From assembly GCA_947259295.1 (NCBI GenBank), contig CAMYMG010000013.1, positions 168,078-232,077 of the forward strand: 64,000 nt of DNA. Direction: 5' to 3'. The notes under the pieces were generated by a model. It saw only the letters and a program-made list of their open reading frames with translations. It did no database searches and was not told the origin of the DNA. Shown piece after piece: positions 20,511-30,527 of the stretch. The position numbers and the translations under genes are program-made. How positions within the stretch are numbered: the first letter of the stretch is position 1; every line of letters begins with the position of its first letter. The stretch is from an uncultured Rhizobiaceae bacterium (GTDB lineage Bacteria > Pseudomonadota > Alphaproteobacteria > Rhizobiales > Rhizobiaceae).

Positions 20511-20573
20511 CCGGAACCTTCGTTGCCGCCGGCCATTTTCCCTGCATCCTTCAACCAACGAGGAGCACAGAAA

Positions 20574-20936
20574 ATGACCACCCACACAGGACATACTGAA
20601 GCCATCCAGGCTTCGCGCGTCATCGGCACCTCCGTCTACAATACGGCTGGCGAGAGCATCGGCAGTATCGAGGACGTGATGCTCGACAAGACGTCCAACG
20701 GCATCATGTTCGCCGTCATCGGATTCGGCGGCTTCCTGGGCATCGGCGAGAAGTACCACGCGGTGCCCTGGTCGACGCTCGACTACGACACCGACAAGGA
20801 CGGCTACGTCGTTCCCTTTAGCAAGGAACAGTTGCAGGCAGCCCCCGCCTATTCGATCGAGGAACTGTCGGGCAACGACGGCAGGGCCGCGCGCGATGCG
20901 TCGTTCGACTACTACAAGGTCGACCCCTACTGGTGA
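20574..20936 (+). CDS. PRC-barrel domain protein
   Basis: 120 residues. The PRC-barrel fold is seen in ASRVIGTSVYNTAGESIGSIEDVML and FLGIGEKYHAVPWSTLDYD. Such small soluble proteins are common in rhizobia, often stress-linked, with no fixed function. AGGAG lies 8 bases before ATG. A terminator follows. Confidence 0.85.
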   Translation: MTTHTGHTEAIQASRVIGTSVYNTAGESIGSIEDVMLDKTSNGIMFAVIGFGGFLGIGEKYHAVPWSTLDYDTDKDGYVVPFSKEQLQAAPAYSIEELSGNDGRAARDASFDYYKVDPYW

Positions 20937-20962
20937 TCGTTGCACCATGCTGATTGACCGGA

Positions 20963-20988
20963 TGGCCCCGCGGATGCGGGGCCATTTC
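20963..20988 (+). terminator. Rho-independent terminator after PRC-barrel gene
   Basis: TGGCCCCG at 20963-20970 pairs with CGGGGCCA at 20977-20984, followed by a short T-rich stretch. It would also serve the small minus-strand frame at 20992-21114 read in reverse. Confidence 0.75.
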
Positions 20989-20991
20989 GTT

Positions 20992-21114
20992 TCAATTGCT
21001 CAGAAATGGTGGATCCGACAATGAACCGGCTTGCGGCGCCGGCTCGCTGCATGACGTCATGAACGCAGCGACGATCAGCACTATACTCAAGATACCGGCA
21101 GACAACTCGGACAT
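20992..21114 (-). CDS. candidate very small lipoprotein (40 residues)
   Basis: A minus-strand frame of 40 codons starts at ATG 21114 behind AGGGAG spaced 8 bases. It reads MSELSAGILSIVLIVAAFM, then TSCSEPAPQ. A hydrophobic stretch ending in a cysteine followed by a Ser/Glu/Pro spacer looks like a lipoprotein signal, but there is no N-terminal positive charge and the lipobox (M-T-S-C) is not ideal. It occupies the otherwise empty 343 bases before eno. Confidence 0.35.
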   Translation of the reverse strand: MSELSAGILSIVLIVAAFMTSCSEPAPQAGSLSDPPFLSN

Positions 21115-21223
21115 GGCGAAACTCCCTGGGTTTCGCCCCGCGCGACCCAAGAATTAGCGCAACGGTCAGAGGCTGTCGCGCCTTCGCGCATTACTTTGAG
21201 TTACACTCTGCCACGCTTCGTGA

Positions 21224-22606
<1,383 letters not shown>

Positions 22607-22628
22607 AGCGTTTAGGCATACAATTCGA

Positions 22629-22654
22629 AAGGGCGGCTCCGGCCGTCCTTTTCG
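22629..22654 (+). terminator. Rho-independent terminator after eno
   Basis: AAGGGCGGC at 22629-22637 pairs with GCCGTCCTT at 22642-22650 (one G-T pair) around a 4-base loop, then TTCGTT. Confidence 0.75.
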
Positions 22655-22725
22655 TTGTCTGGACGCTGACGCTAACCGTCCATTAAGCACAATCGGGTGA
22701 GATAGGGGTTCAAGGAACTCGCCCC

Positions 22726-23052
22726 ATGTGGACACGTCAGCACAAGCAGAGAAACACCGGCCGGCTCATACTGCCGGCGATCGCGACTCTGTTCCTGGCC
22801 TATTTCGGCTTTCACGCCTATCACGGCGAATTCGGCATCTATTCCAAATACCAGCTTGAGGCACAGGCCGCCGAGCTTCAGGCGCGGCTCGACAAGGTCC
22901 ATGCCGCGCGGGTGGATCTCGAGCATCGCGTGCAGTTGCTGCATGATGGCACGCTGGAGAAGGATATGCTTGACGAGCAGGCGCGCAAGGCGTTGAATCT
23001 CTCGCAGCCGGATGAGATTACCATCATGCGGACAGTGCACCGATCGAATTAA
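22726..23052 (+). CDS. ftsB: FtsB/DivIC-type septum formation initiator
   Basis: 108 residues: a short cytoplasmic N terminus, one membrane helix (about 15-33, LILPAIATLFLAYFGFHAY), then a coiled coil (about 43-80, rich in Glu, Ala and Leu) ending in ARKALNLSQPDEI. This is the layout of FtsB, which joins FtsL and FtsQ in the periplasmic part of the divisome. Position between eno and pdhA matches other Rhizobiales. Confidence 0.85.
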   Translation: MWTRQHKQRNTGRLILPAIATLFLAYFGFHAYHGEFGIYSKYQLEAQAAELQARLDKVHAARVDLEHRVQLLHDGTLEKDMLDEQARKALNLSQPDEITIMRTVHRSN

Positions 23053-23090
23053 CCGAATGCCGGTTAATCGGCGAGTTTCTCAATGATTTT

Positions 23091-23193
23091 ATAATCTTAC
23101 CTGCATGCCAGCCATGCGTTTTTCCGCATGGCAGAATGCCATCCGGCGTGATAGCGTTCCTGTCAGATCAAGGGGTACGCTTGTTCCCCTTGA
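23091..23193 (+). promoter_or_regulatory. pdhA promoter and structured leader
   Basis: TATAAT at 23091-23096 is a good -10 box, without a clear -35. The transcript would start near 23103, leaving a leader of about 124 bases that contains two perfect hairpins: GCCATGCG/CGCATGGC (23111-23118 with 23125-23132) and TCAAGGGG/CCCCTTGA (23168-23175 with 23186-23193). A third dyad, TTAACCG/CGGTTAA at 23049-23067, overlaps the ftsB stop. Function is not known. Confidence 0.35.
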
Positions 23194-23226
23194 ATGTCCG
23201 CAAAGAGACAGCACAGGGAGTGACGC

Positions 23227-24267
23227 ATGGCAGCCGCCGCCAAAAAAGCGCCCACGAAATCCAAGACGGGCGCAAAGCCGTCCGCGCCAACGACGCCCAA
23301 GCCGTCGGAATTCTCCAAGGAGCAAGAGCTCGAAGCCTACCGCGGCATGCTGCTCATCCGCCGCTTCGAGGAAAAAGCCGGCCAGCTCTATGGCATGGGC
23401 TTCATCGGCGGCTTCTGCCATCTCTATATTGGCCAGGAAGCCGTCGTTACCGGCATGAAGATGGCGCTTGTCGACGGTGACCAGATGATCACCGCCTATC
23501 GCGACCACGGCCACATGCTTGCCATGGATCTGTCACCCCGTGGCGTCATGGCGGAACTCACTGGGCGCCGCAGCGGCCTGTCGCATGGCAAGGGCGGTTC
23601 CATGCACATGTTCTCCAAGGAGAAGCATTTCTACGGCGGCCACGGCATCGTCGGCGCGCAGGTGTCGCTCGGCACCGGGCTCGCCTTCGCCAACCGCTAC
23701 CGCGGCAACAAGAACGTCTCGCTGACCTATTTCGGCGACGGCGCGGCGAACCAGGGCCAGGTCTACGAGAGCTTCAACATGGCTTCGCTGTGGAAGCTGC
23801 CGGTGATCTACATCATCGAGAACAACCGCTACGCCATGGGCACATCGGTCAGCCGCTCGTCTGCCGAAACCGATTTCTCGCACCGCGGCGCATCCTTCAA
23901 GATCCCCGGCATGCAGGTCGACGGGATGGACGTGCGTGCGGTCAAGGCCGCCGGCGAGGTCGCGACCGAATGGTGCCGCTCGGGCGAGGGGCCGATCATT
24001 CTCGAGATGCAGACCTACCGCTATCGCGGACATTCGATGTCGGATCCGGCAAAGTACCGTTCCAAGGACGAAGTGCAGAAGATGCGCTCCGAGCACGATC
24101 CCATCGAGCAGGTCAAGGCGCGCCTGATTTCCAAGAAATGGGCGACCGAGGACGAGTTGAAGGCCATCGACAAGGAGGTTCGCGACGTCGTCGCGGATGC
24201 GGCCGATTTCGCGCAGACCGATCCCGAGCCGGATGCATCCGAGCTCTGGACAGACATCACGCATTGA
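23227..24267 (+). CDS. pdhA: Pyruvate dehydrogenase E1 component, alpha subunit
   Basis: 346 residues. An Ala/Lys/Pro-rich N-terminal tail (about 1-30) precedes the domain. The thiamine diphosphate motif runs from [12 protein letters not shown] to [10 protein letters not shown] (about residues 172-204), and the phosphorylation-loop region [15 protein letters not shown] is present. It decarboxylates pyruvate together with PdhB. GGGAGTGACGC precedes the ATG. It is first in the pdh operon, with 13 bases to pdhB. Confidence 0.96.
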   Translation: MAAAAKKAPTKSKTGAKPSAPTTPKPSEFSKEQELEAYRGMLLIRRFEEKAGQLYGMGFIGGFCHLYIGQEAVVTGMKMALVDGDQMITAYRDHGHMLAMDLSPRGVMAELTGRRSGLSHGKGGSMHMFSKEKHFYGGHGIVGAQVSLGTGLAFANRYRGNKNVSLTYFGDGAANQGQVYESFNMASLWKLPVIYIIENNRYAMGTSVSRSSAETDFSHRGASFKIPGMQVDGMDVRAVKAAGEVATEWCRSGEGPIILEMQTYRYRGHSMSDPAKYRSKDEVQKMRSEHDPIEQVKARLISKKWATEDELKAIDKEVRDVVADAADFAQTDPEPDASELWTDITH

Positions 24268-24280
24268 CGGGAGCGCGACC

Positions 24281-25699
24281 ATGCCAATTGAAATCCTGAT
24301 GCCCGCGCTCTCTCCGACGATGGAAGAGGGCAATGTTTCCAAGTGGTTGAAGAACGAGGGTGACAAGGTCGCCGCCGGCGACGTCATTGCCGAGATTGAG
24401 ACCGACAAGGCCACCATGGAAGTCGAGGCCGTCGACGAAGGCGTGCTGGGCAAGATCCTGATCGAAGCCGGCACCGAGGGCGTGAAGGTCAATACGCCGA
24501 TCGCCGTGTTGCTTGAAGAGGGCGAGAGCGCCGGCGACATCGACACTGCGAAGAAGACCTCGGCGCCCGCCGAGGAGAAGCCGGCCGCGACCGACGATTC
24601 CGGCGGCAAGGCACGCGAGGCAAGGGACGAGCCGAGCGCCGACAAGGATGCGACGAAGGTCGCGGCTGCGCCCAAGGTCGACGTCGCCGCCGACCCGGAT
24701 ATCCCGGAGGGCACCGAAATGGTGTCCACGACGGTGCGCGAAGCGCTGCGTGACGCCATGGCCGAGGAGATGCGCCGCGACGAGGACGTCTTCGTCATGG
24801 GCGAGGAGGTCGCCGAGTACCAGGGCGCCTACAAGATCACGCAAGGCCTGCTGCAGGAATTCGGCGCGCGCCGCGTCGTCGATACGCCGATCACCGAGCA
24901 TGGCTTTGCCGGCGTCGGTGTCGGTGCGGCGATGACGGGGCTGAAGCCAATTGTCGAGTTCATGACCTTCAACTTCGCCATGCAGGCGATCGACCAGATC
25001 ATCAATTCGGCGGCCAAGACGCTCTACATGTCGGGCGGCCAGATGGGCGCGCCGATCGTGTTTCGCGGTCCCAACGGTGCTGCGGCCCGCGTCGGCGCCC
25101 AGCACAGCCAGGATTATGCGGCCTGGTATGGCCATATCCCCGGCCTGAAGGTGGTGGCGCCCTATACGGCTGCAGACGCGAAGGGCCTGCTGAAGGCTGC
25201 GATCCGCGATCCCAACCCGGTGATCTTCCTCGAGAACGAGATTCTCTACGGCCAGCATTTCGATGTGCCGAAACTGGATGATTTCGTGCTGCCAATCGGC
25301 AAGGCGCGCATCCACAAGCCGGGCAAGGACGTGACGCTCGTGTCCTGGAGCATCGGCATGACCTATGCCGTGAAGGCCGAGGCCGAGTTGCGCGACATGG
25401 GCATCGACGTCGAGCTGATCGATCTCAGGACCATCCGCCCGCTCGACCTGGACACGATCATCGCCTCGGTCAAGAAGACCAACCGGCTGGTGGTGGTCGA
25501 GGAAGGCTTCCCGCAGTCCTCGGTCGGCGACTTCATCGCCAACCAGGTATCGCAGCGCGCCTTCGATCATCTCGACGCGCCGGTGATTACCATTGCCGGC
25601 AAGGATGTGCCGATGCCCTATGCGGCCAACCTGGAAAAGCTGGCCCTGCCGAATGTCGGCGAAGTGGTCGACGCGGTGAAGGCGGTCACCTACCGGTAG
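24281..25699 (+). CDS. pdhB: Pyruvate dehydrogenase E1 component, beta subunit with lipoyl domain
   Basis: 472 residues. A lipoyl domain occupies about residues 1-80, with the lipoylated Lys in [15 protein letters not shown] charged Ala/Pro/Lys linker follows, then the E1 beta transketolase-like fold from about residue 145 ([21 protein letters not shown]) with [12 protein letters not shown] and [14 protein letters not shown]. The lipoyl fusion on E1 beta is typical of alphaproteobacteria. ATG 24281 is set by homology to the pdhC start. Confidence 0.96.
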   Translation: MPIEILMPALSPTMEEGNVSKWLKNEGDKVAAGDVIAEIETDKATMEVEAVDEGVLGKILIEAGTEGVKVNTPIAVLLEEGESAGDIDTAKKTSAPAEEKPAATDDSGGKAREARDEPSADKDATKVAAAPKVDVAADPDIPEGTEMVSTTVREALRDAMAEEMRRDEDVFVMGEEVAEYQGAYKITQGLLQEFGARRVVDTPITEHGFAGVGVGAAMTGLKPIVEFMTFNFAMQAIDQIINSAAKTLYMSGGQMGAPIVFRGPNGAAARVGAQHSQDYAAWYGHIPGLKVVAPYTAADAKGLLKAAIRDPNPVIFLENEILYGQHFDVPKLDDFVLPIGKARIHKPGKDVTLVSWSIGMTYAVKAEAELRDMGIDVELIDLRTIRPLDLDTIIASVKKTNRLVVVEEGFPQSSVGDFIANQVSQRAFDHLDAPVITIAGKDVPMPYAANLEKLALPNVGEVVDAVKAVTYR

Positions 25700-25719
25700 A
25701 GACCCGACGGGAGGCAACG

Positions 25720-25965
25720 ATGACGAAGGATGAATTACCTGACGTCGTAACCAAAGCATTGAGGGCTTTGGGAGGAACCGCCAACGTGGTGGAGGTGGCA
25801 AAGGAAATTTGGAAACAGCACGAAACAGAGCTGTCCACCTCCGGGGACCTCTTCTTTACCTGGCAATATGACATGCGTTGGGCGGCGCAAAAACTACGCG
25901 ACGCCGGCAACCTTAGTCATGTTCGCGAAAACGGCCGATCCGCTTGGCAACTGTTACGAGGATAA
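25720..25965 (+). CDS. small winged-helix-like protein inside the pdh operon
   Basis: 81 residues, MTKDELPDVVTKALRALGG onward. The order helix, G-G-T-A-N-V-V-E-V-A-K-E-I-W-K, then WQYDMRWAAQKLRDAGNL and a final hairpin NGRSAWQLL is that of the winged-helix domain at the N terminus of Mrr-type proteins. A DNA-binding or adaptor role is inferred only. GGGAGG precedes its ATG. Its stop lies 2 bases before the pdhC start, and the pdhC ribosome site (GAGG) is inside it, so the genes are translationally linked. Codon use is more A/T-rich than in its neighbours, suggesting later insertion. Confidence 0.7.
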   Translation: MTKDELPDVVTKALRALGGTANVVEVAKEIWKQHETELSTSGDLFFTWQYDMRWAAQKLRDAGNLSHVRENGRSAWQLLRG

Positions 25966-25967
25966 CC

Positions 25968-27341
25968 ATGCCCATCAACATCACCATGCCTGCCCTGTCG
26001 CCGACCATGGAAGAGGGCAACCTCGCAAAGTGGCTGGTCAAGGAAGGCGACAAGGTTTCCTCGGGCGACGTGATCGCCGAGATCGAAACCGACAAGGCGA
26101 CGATGGAGGTCGAGGCCGTCGACGAGGGCACGGTCGCAAAGCTCGTCGTGCCGGCGGGTACCGAGGGTGTGAAGGTCAATGCGCTGATCGCCATCCTGGC
26201 GGCCGAGGGCGAGGATGCGGGGGCCGCGGCCAAGGGCGGTGGCGATGCCCCGGCCAAGGCAGAGGCGCCCAAGGCCGATACTCCGAAGACAGAAGCAGCA
26301 AAGGCCGAGGAACCAAAGGCGGAAGCCAAGAAGGCGGAACCCGCTTCCGCGCCCGCGCCAAAGGCTGATGCCGCGCCCGCGTCAGATGGCGCTGCCTCCG
26401 GCGAGCGCACCTTCGCCTCTCCGCTGGCGCGCCGCATTGCCAAGGACGCCGGTGTCGATGTTTCGGCGGTCAAGGGCTCTGGACCGCACGGCCGCGTCGT
26501 GAAGGCGGATGTCGAGGCTGCCATCGCAGGCGGCGGCAAGGCCAAGGCCGACGCAAAGCCTGCGGCCGGCGCCGCTCCCACACCGAAGTCGATGTCCGAC
26601 GAGCAGGTGCTGAAGCTGTTCGAGGAGGGCTCCTACGAGCTCATCCCGCACGACAACATGCGCAAGACCATCGCCAGGCGCCTGGTCGAGGCCAAGTCGA
26701 CGATCCCGCATTTCTACCTGACGATCGACTGCGATCTCGATGCGCTCCTGAAGCTGCGCGCCGAACTCAACGCCGCATCGCCGATGAGAAAGACCGAGAA
26801 GGGCGAAGTTCCGGCCTACAAGCTTTCGGTCAACGACATGGTCATCAAGGCGATGGCGCTGGCGCTGCGCGACGTGCCGACGGCGAACGTTTCCTGGACG
26901 GAGACGGCGATGGTGAAGCACAAGACCGTCGATGTCGGCGTTGCCGTGTCGATCCCCGGCGGCCTGATCACGCCGATCATCCGCCACGCCGATACCAAGA
27001 CGCTGTCGACCATCGCCAACGAGATGAAGGATCTGGCGGCGCGTGCTCGCAACAAGAAACTGAAGCCCGAGGAATACCAGGGCGGCACCACGGCGGTGTC
27101 CAATCTCGGCATGTTCGGCGTCAAGGATTTCGCAGCCGTCATCAACCCGCCGCACGCGACCATCCTGGCGGTCGGCGCCGGCGAACAGCGCCCGGTGGTC
27201 AAGAACGGCGAGATCAAGATCGCAACGATCATGTCGGTCACGCTGTCGACCGACCATCGCGCCGTCGACGGGGCGCTTGGCGCCGAACTGATGGTGGCGT
27301 TCAAGCGCTACATAGAAAATCCCATGGGAATGCTGGTCTAG
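25968..27341 (+). CDS. pdhC: Pyruvate dehydrogenase E2 (dihydrolipoamide acetyltransferase)
   Basis: 457 residues: an N-terminal lipoyl domain (Lys in [14 protein letters not shown]), an Ala/Pro/Lys-rich linker, the E3-binding domain FASPLARRIAKDAGVD (about residues 145-180), and the catalytic domain with the active-site DHRAVDGALGAELM near the C terminus. It transfers the acetyl group to CoA and forms the core of the complex. ATG 25968 is chosen over an in-frame upstream start because GAGG precedes it and [17 protein letters not shown] is the usual N terminus. Confidence 0.96.
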   Translation: MPINITMPALSPTMEEGNLAKWLVKEGDKVSSGDVIAEIETDKATMEVEAVDEGTVAKLVVPAGTEGVKVNALIAILAAEGEDAGAAAKGGGDAPAKAEAPKADTPKTEAAKAEEPKAEAKKAEPASAPAPKADAAPASDGAASGERTFASPLARRIAKDAGVDVSAVKGSGPHGRVVKADVEAAIAGGGKAKADAKPAAGAAPTPKSMSDEQVLKLFEEGSYELIPHDNMRKTIARRLVEAKSTIPHFYLTIDCDLDALLKLRAELNAASPMRKTEKGEVPAYKLSVNDMVIKAMALALRDVPTANVSWTETAMVKHKTVDVGVAVSIPGGLITPIIRHADTKTLSTIANEMKDLAARARNKKLKPEEYQGGTTAVSNLGMFGVKDFAAVINPPHATILAVGAGEQRPVVKNGEIKIATIMSVTLSTDHRAVDGALGAELMVAFKRYIENPMGMLV

Positions 27342-27374
27342 GTCTTTTTTCAACGCGATTGAGGGAGAGCGACG

Positions 27375-27920
27375 ATGACAATGACGATGCATCATGGTGA
27401 AAGACTGCGGACTTCCTGGATCTGGATGGCCGTACTTGGCGTAATTTCGCTTGTCGGCGGTGTGCTGGCGCTGGCGAACCCGATGGCCGCGACGCTCGCC
27501 GCGACGGTACTTGCGGGCTGGGTATTTTCGCTGCTTGGCGCGTTGCAGATCGTGCAGGCATTTCGCGTCACCGGCTGGCCGGGTTTCATCTGGTCGCTGC
27601 TGTTCGGTATCCTGGTTCTCGCCGTCGGCCTGTCGCTGATCTTCAATCCGCTCGCCGGCATGGTGTCGCTGACGCTTTTGGTGGCGGTGCTGTTCCTTGT
27701 CACCGGCGTCGTCAAGGCAATGTATTCCTTCGCGCTGCGGCCGATCTCAGGCTGGGGCTGGGTGCTGGCGTCCGGCCTCATCTCCATCGTTCTCGGCGTC
27801 ATGATCCTCGGCAACTTCCCATGGGCGGCGGTGTCCGTGCTGGGCATCCTGCTAGCCATCGAGCTCATCTCCAATGGCGTTCTGTTCCTGTTGCTGGCCA
27901 TGGGCCTGCGCAGGGTCTAG
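27375..27920 (+). CDS. HdeD-family (DUF308) membrane protein
   Basis: 181 residues, six predicted membrane helices in three pairs. Internally repeated pattern G-V-I-S-L-V-G-G-V-L-A-L, FGILVLAVGLSLIF, LISIVLGVMILGNFP is typical of HdeD, an acid-resistance protein in enterobacteria. The role here is unknown. GAGGGAGAGCGACG precedes the ATG. It lies 33 bases after pdhC on the same strand and may be co-transcribed. Confidence 0.85.
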   Translation: MTMTMHHGERLRTSWIWMAVLGVISLVGGVLALANPMAATLAATVLAGWVFSLLGALQIVQAFRVTGWPGFIWSLLFGILVLAVGLSLIFNPLAGMVSLTLLVAVLFLVTGVVKAMYSFALRPISGWGWVLASGLISIVLGVMILGNFPWAAVSVLGILLAIELISNGVLFLLLAMGLRRV

Positions 27921-27930
27921 GGGCGGATCG

Positions 27931-28569
27931 ATGAAAACAGTCCTCTGCTATGGCGACTCGCTGACCTGGGGCTACAACGCCGAGGGTCCGTCGCGCCACG
28001 CGCTGGAGGACCGCTGGCCGAGCGTCCTGCAGTCCGAACTTGGCGGCGGCGCCCATGTCGTCGCCGAGGGGCTGAACGGGCGTACGACCGCCTTCGATGA
28101 CCACCTTGCCGGCGCCGACCGCAACGGCGCCCGGCTCTTGCCGACGATCCTGACCAGCCATGCGCCACTGGATCTGGTGGTTTTCATGCTCGGCTCGAAC
28201 GACATGAAGCCTTGGGTTCACGGCAATGCGCTTGCGGCCAAGCAGGGCATGCAGCGGCTGATCGACATTGTTCGCGGCCACGACTACCCGCTCGACGGGC
28301 CGGCGCCGCAGATCCTTATCGTTTCGCCCCCGGCTGTCAGCCGCACCGAGAATGCCGAGTTCAAGGAAATGTTTGCCGGCGGCGATACGGCGTCCAAGCG
28401 GCTGGCCGCGTTCTACGAGGGCCTTGCCGCCGAAGCCGGCTGCGGCTTTTTCGATGCGGGCACGGTCGCGGTAACCACGCCGCTCGACGGTGTTCATCTC
28501 GACGCCGAAAACACCCGCAAGGTGGGTAGGGCGCTGGCGCCTGTGGTGCGCGGCCTGCTCGGCCAGTAG
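27931..28569 (+). CDS. SGNH/GDSL-family hydrolase or acyltransferase
   Basis: 212 residues with the four SGNH blocks: GDSLTWG near residue 8, the Gly block in EGLNGRTT, GSNDMK, and D-x-x-H in LDGVHLDAEN. The overall sequence resembles the small cytosolic arylesterase/acyltransferase of Mycobacterium smegmatis (MsAcT) and rhizobial homologues. No signal peptide. It starts 10 bases after the HdeD-like gene. Its substrate is unknown. Confidence 0.85.
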   Translation: MKTVLCYGDSLTWGYNAEGPSRHALEDRWPSVLQSELGGGAHVVAEGLNGRTTAFDDHLAGADRNGARLLPTILTSHAPLDLVVFMLGSNDMKPWVHGNALAAKQGMQRLIDIVRGHDYPLDGPAPQILIVSPPAVSRTENAEFKEMFAGGDTASKRLAAFYEGLAAEAGCGFFDAGTVAVTTPLDGVHLDAENTRKVGRALAPVVRGLLGQ

Positions 28570-28585
28570 TTCAAGGAGAATGTCA

Positions 28586-30049
28586 GTGGCCAATTCCTAC
28601 GACGTCATCGTGATCGGGTCCGGCCCCGGCGGCTATATCGCGGCGATCCGTGCGGCGCAGCTCGGCATGAAAACGGCGATTGTCGAACGCGAGCATCTGG
28701 CCGGCATCTGCTCCAACTGGGGCTGCATCCCGACCAAGGCGCTGCTTCGCTCGGCCGAGGTGATGCACCTCGCCTCCCATGCCAAGAATTACGGGCTATC
28801 CATAGAGGGCAAGATCAGCGCCGACGTGAAGGCAGTCGTCGACCGCTCGCGCGGCATTGCGCAGCGCATGAATGCCGGCGTCGGCTTCCTGATGAAGAAG
28901 AACAAGGTCGACGTCATCTGGGGCGAGGCCAAGCTCACCAAGGCTTCGATCGGGGCTCAGCCGGGCGAGATCGTCGTTGGAAAATCCTCCAAGAAGCCGA
29001 TGGAGCCGCAGGCGCCGCTGCCCAAGAACACGCTGGGCGAGGGCACCTATACGGCCAAGCACATCATCGTCGCGACCGGCGCCCGGCCGCGCGCGCTGCC
29101 CGGCATTGAACCGGACGGCAAGCTGATCTGGACCTATTTCGAGGCCATGGTGCCGCCCGAGATGCCGAAGTCGCTGCTCGTCATGGGTTCGGGCGCCATC
29201 GGCATCGAGTTCGCCTCCTTCTACCGCACCATGGGGGTCGAAGTGACCGTCGTCGAGGTGATGCCGGCGGTCATGCCTGTCGAGGACGCCGAAATTTCCG
29301 CTTTTGCCAAGAAGCAGTTCGAGAAACAGGGCATGAAGATCCTGCTCGAGGCGAAGGTGACCAAGGTCGAGAAGGGCAAGGACTCCATCACCGCCCATGT
29401 CGAGCTGAAGGACGGGAAGGTCGAAAAAATCACCGCAGACCGGATGATTTCGGCCGTCGGTGTGCAGGGCAACATCGAGAACATCGGCCTCGAGGCGCTC
29501 GGCGTGAAGACCGAGCGCGGATGCATCGTCATCGACGGCTACGGCAAGACGAACGTGCCCGGCATCTACGCCATCGGCGACGTCGCGGGGCCGCCCATGC
29601 TGGCGCACAAGGCCGAGCACGAGGCGGTTATCTGCGTCGAGAAGATCGCCGGCCTGCCGAATGTCCATCCGATGGACAAGTTGATGATACCCGGCTGCAC
29701 CTACTGCAACCCGCAGGTCGCCTCCGTCGGATTGACCGAGGCAAAGGCCAAGGAAGCGGGCAAGGACATCCGCGTCGGCCACTTCCCCTTCGTCGCCAAC
29801 GGCAAGGCGATTGCGCTCGGCGAGGATCAGGGCATGGTCAAGACCATCTTCGACAAGAAAACCGGCCAGCTTCTGGGCGCACACATGGTGGGCGCAGAGG
29901 TCACCGAGCTGATCCAGGGTTTTGTCGTCGCAATGAATCTCGAGACCACCGAGGAAGAACTGATGCACTCGATCTTCCCTCACCCTACGCTCTCCGAAAC
30001 GATGAAGGAAAGCGCGCTGGACGCCTATGGCAGGGCTCTCAACGCGTGA
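28586..30049 (+). CDS. lpdA: Dihydrolipoyl dehydrogenase (E3)
   Basis: 487 residues starting at GTG 28586, because AAGGAG at 28574-28579 has ideal spacing to it; the ATG at 28580 lies directly on the ribosome site. FAD motif GSGPGGYIAAIRAAQLG, redox-active disulfide in CSNWGCIPTK, NAD motif VMGSGAIGIEFASFY, and the C-terminal active-site HPTLSE (HPHPTLSETMKES). It reoxidises lipoamide for the PDH complex and possibly other complexes. Confidence 0.95.
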   Translation: MANSYDVIVIGSGPGGYIAAIRAAQLGMKTAIVEREHLAGICSNWGCIPTKALLRSAEVMHLASHAKNYGLSIEGKISADVKAVVDRSRGIAQRMNAGVGFLMKKNKVDVIWGEAKLTKASIGAQPGEIVVGKSSKKPMEPQAPLPKNTLGEGTYTAKHIIVATGARPRALPGIEPDGKLIWTYFEAMVPPEMPKSLLVMGSGAIGIEFASFYRTMGVEVTVVEVMPAVMPVEDAEISAFAKKQFEKQGMKILLEAKVTKVEKGKDSITAHVELKDGKVEKITADRMISAVGVQGNIENIGLEALGVKTERGCIVIDGYGKTNVPGIYAIGDVAGPPMLAHKAEHEAVICVEKIAGLPNVHPMDKLMIPGCTYCNPQVASVGLTEAKAKEAGKDIRVGHFPFVANGKAIALGEDQGMVKTIFDKKTGQLLGAHMVGAEVTELIQGFVVAMNLETTEEELMHSIFPHPTLSETMKESALDAYGRALNA

Positions 30050-30145
30050 CGGCTATCTCCTCAGGCGCGCGGGCAGGCGGAACCTATTGCGCCATTCCTC
30101 CGTTTAGAGGGGCGATAATCGCGTCCAAGCTTGAGGAGAGGGACT

Positions 30146-30397
30146 ATGGAATCTGCAGGGGTAGGCTGGATAGCAGCCATCATCATTGGCGGTCTGGCCG
30201 GTTGGCTCGCCGAACAGTTCATGAAGAGCAATATGGGTCTCTTGATGAACATCATCCTCGGCATCGTGGGCGCAGTGATCGCCAACGCGATCCTGGGCCT
30301 GATCGGCGGCTCGCTCGGCGGCTGGATCGGCTATCTCATCGCCGGCTTCATCGGCGCCTGCATATTGATTGCCGTGGCGCGCGCCGTACGGCGCTGA
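30146..30397 (+). CDS. GlsB/YeaQ/YmgE-family small membrane protein
   Basis: 83 residues, three glycine-rich membrane helices beginning IAAIIIGGLAGWLAEQFMK, the family pattern once called transglycosylase-associated. Usually linked to general stress, function unclear. GAGGAGAG precedes ATG 30146. A strong terminator follows, separating it from lipA. Confidence 0.88.
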   Translation: MESAGVGWIAAIIIGGLAGWLAEQFMKSNMGLLMNIILGIVGAVIANAILGLIGGSLGGWIGYLIAGFIGACILIAVARAVRR

Positions 30398-30417
30398 CCG
30401 TCGAAAGCTATGTCCTG

Positions 30418-30452
30418 AAGGCCACCGAGGCATGCGCCCGGTGGCCTTTTTC
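30418..30452 (+). terminator. Rho-independent terminator before lipA
   Basis: AAGGCCACCG at 30418-30427 and CGGTGGCCTT at 30439-30448 form a perfect 10-bp stem, followed by TTT and TCTTTG. Confidence 0.9.
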
Positions 30453-30527
30453 TTTGCCCGCAAACAGCCTAGATAAGGAGCGACCGCAAGATCCGACTGA
30501 ACTGCCCCGAATTCTGGAAGGTTACAT

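Noticed and set aside
24257..25801. A minus-strand open frame of 514 codons opposite pdhB
   Set aside because: Shadow of pdhB codon bias; Arg/His-rich low-complexity translation.
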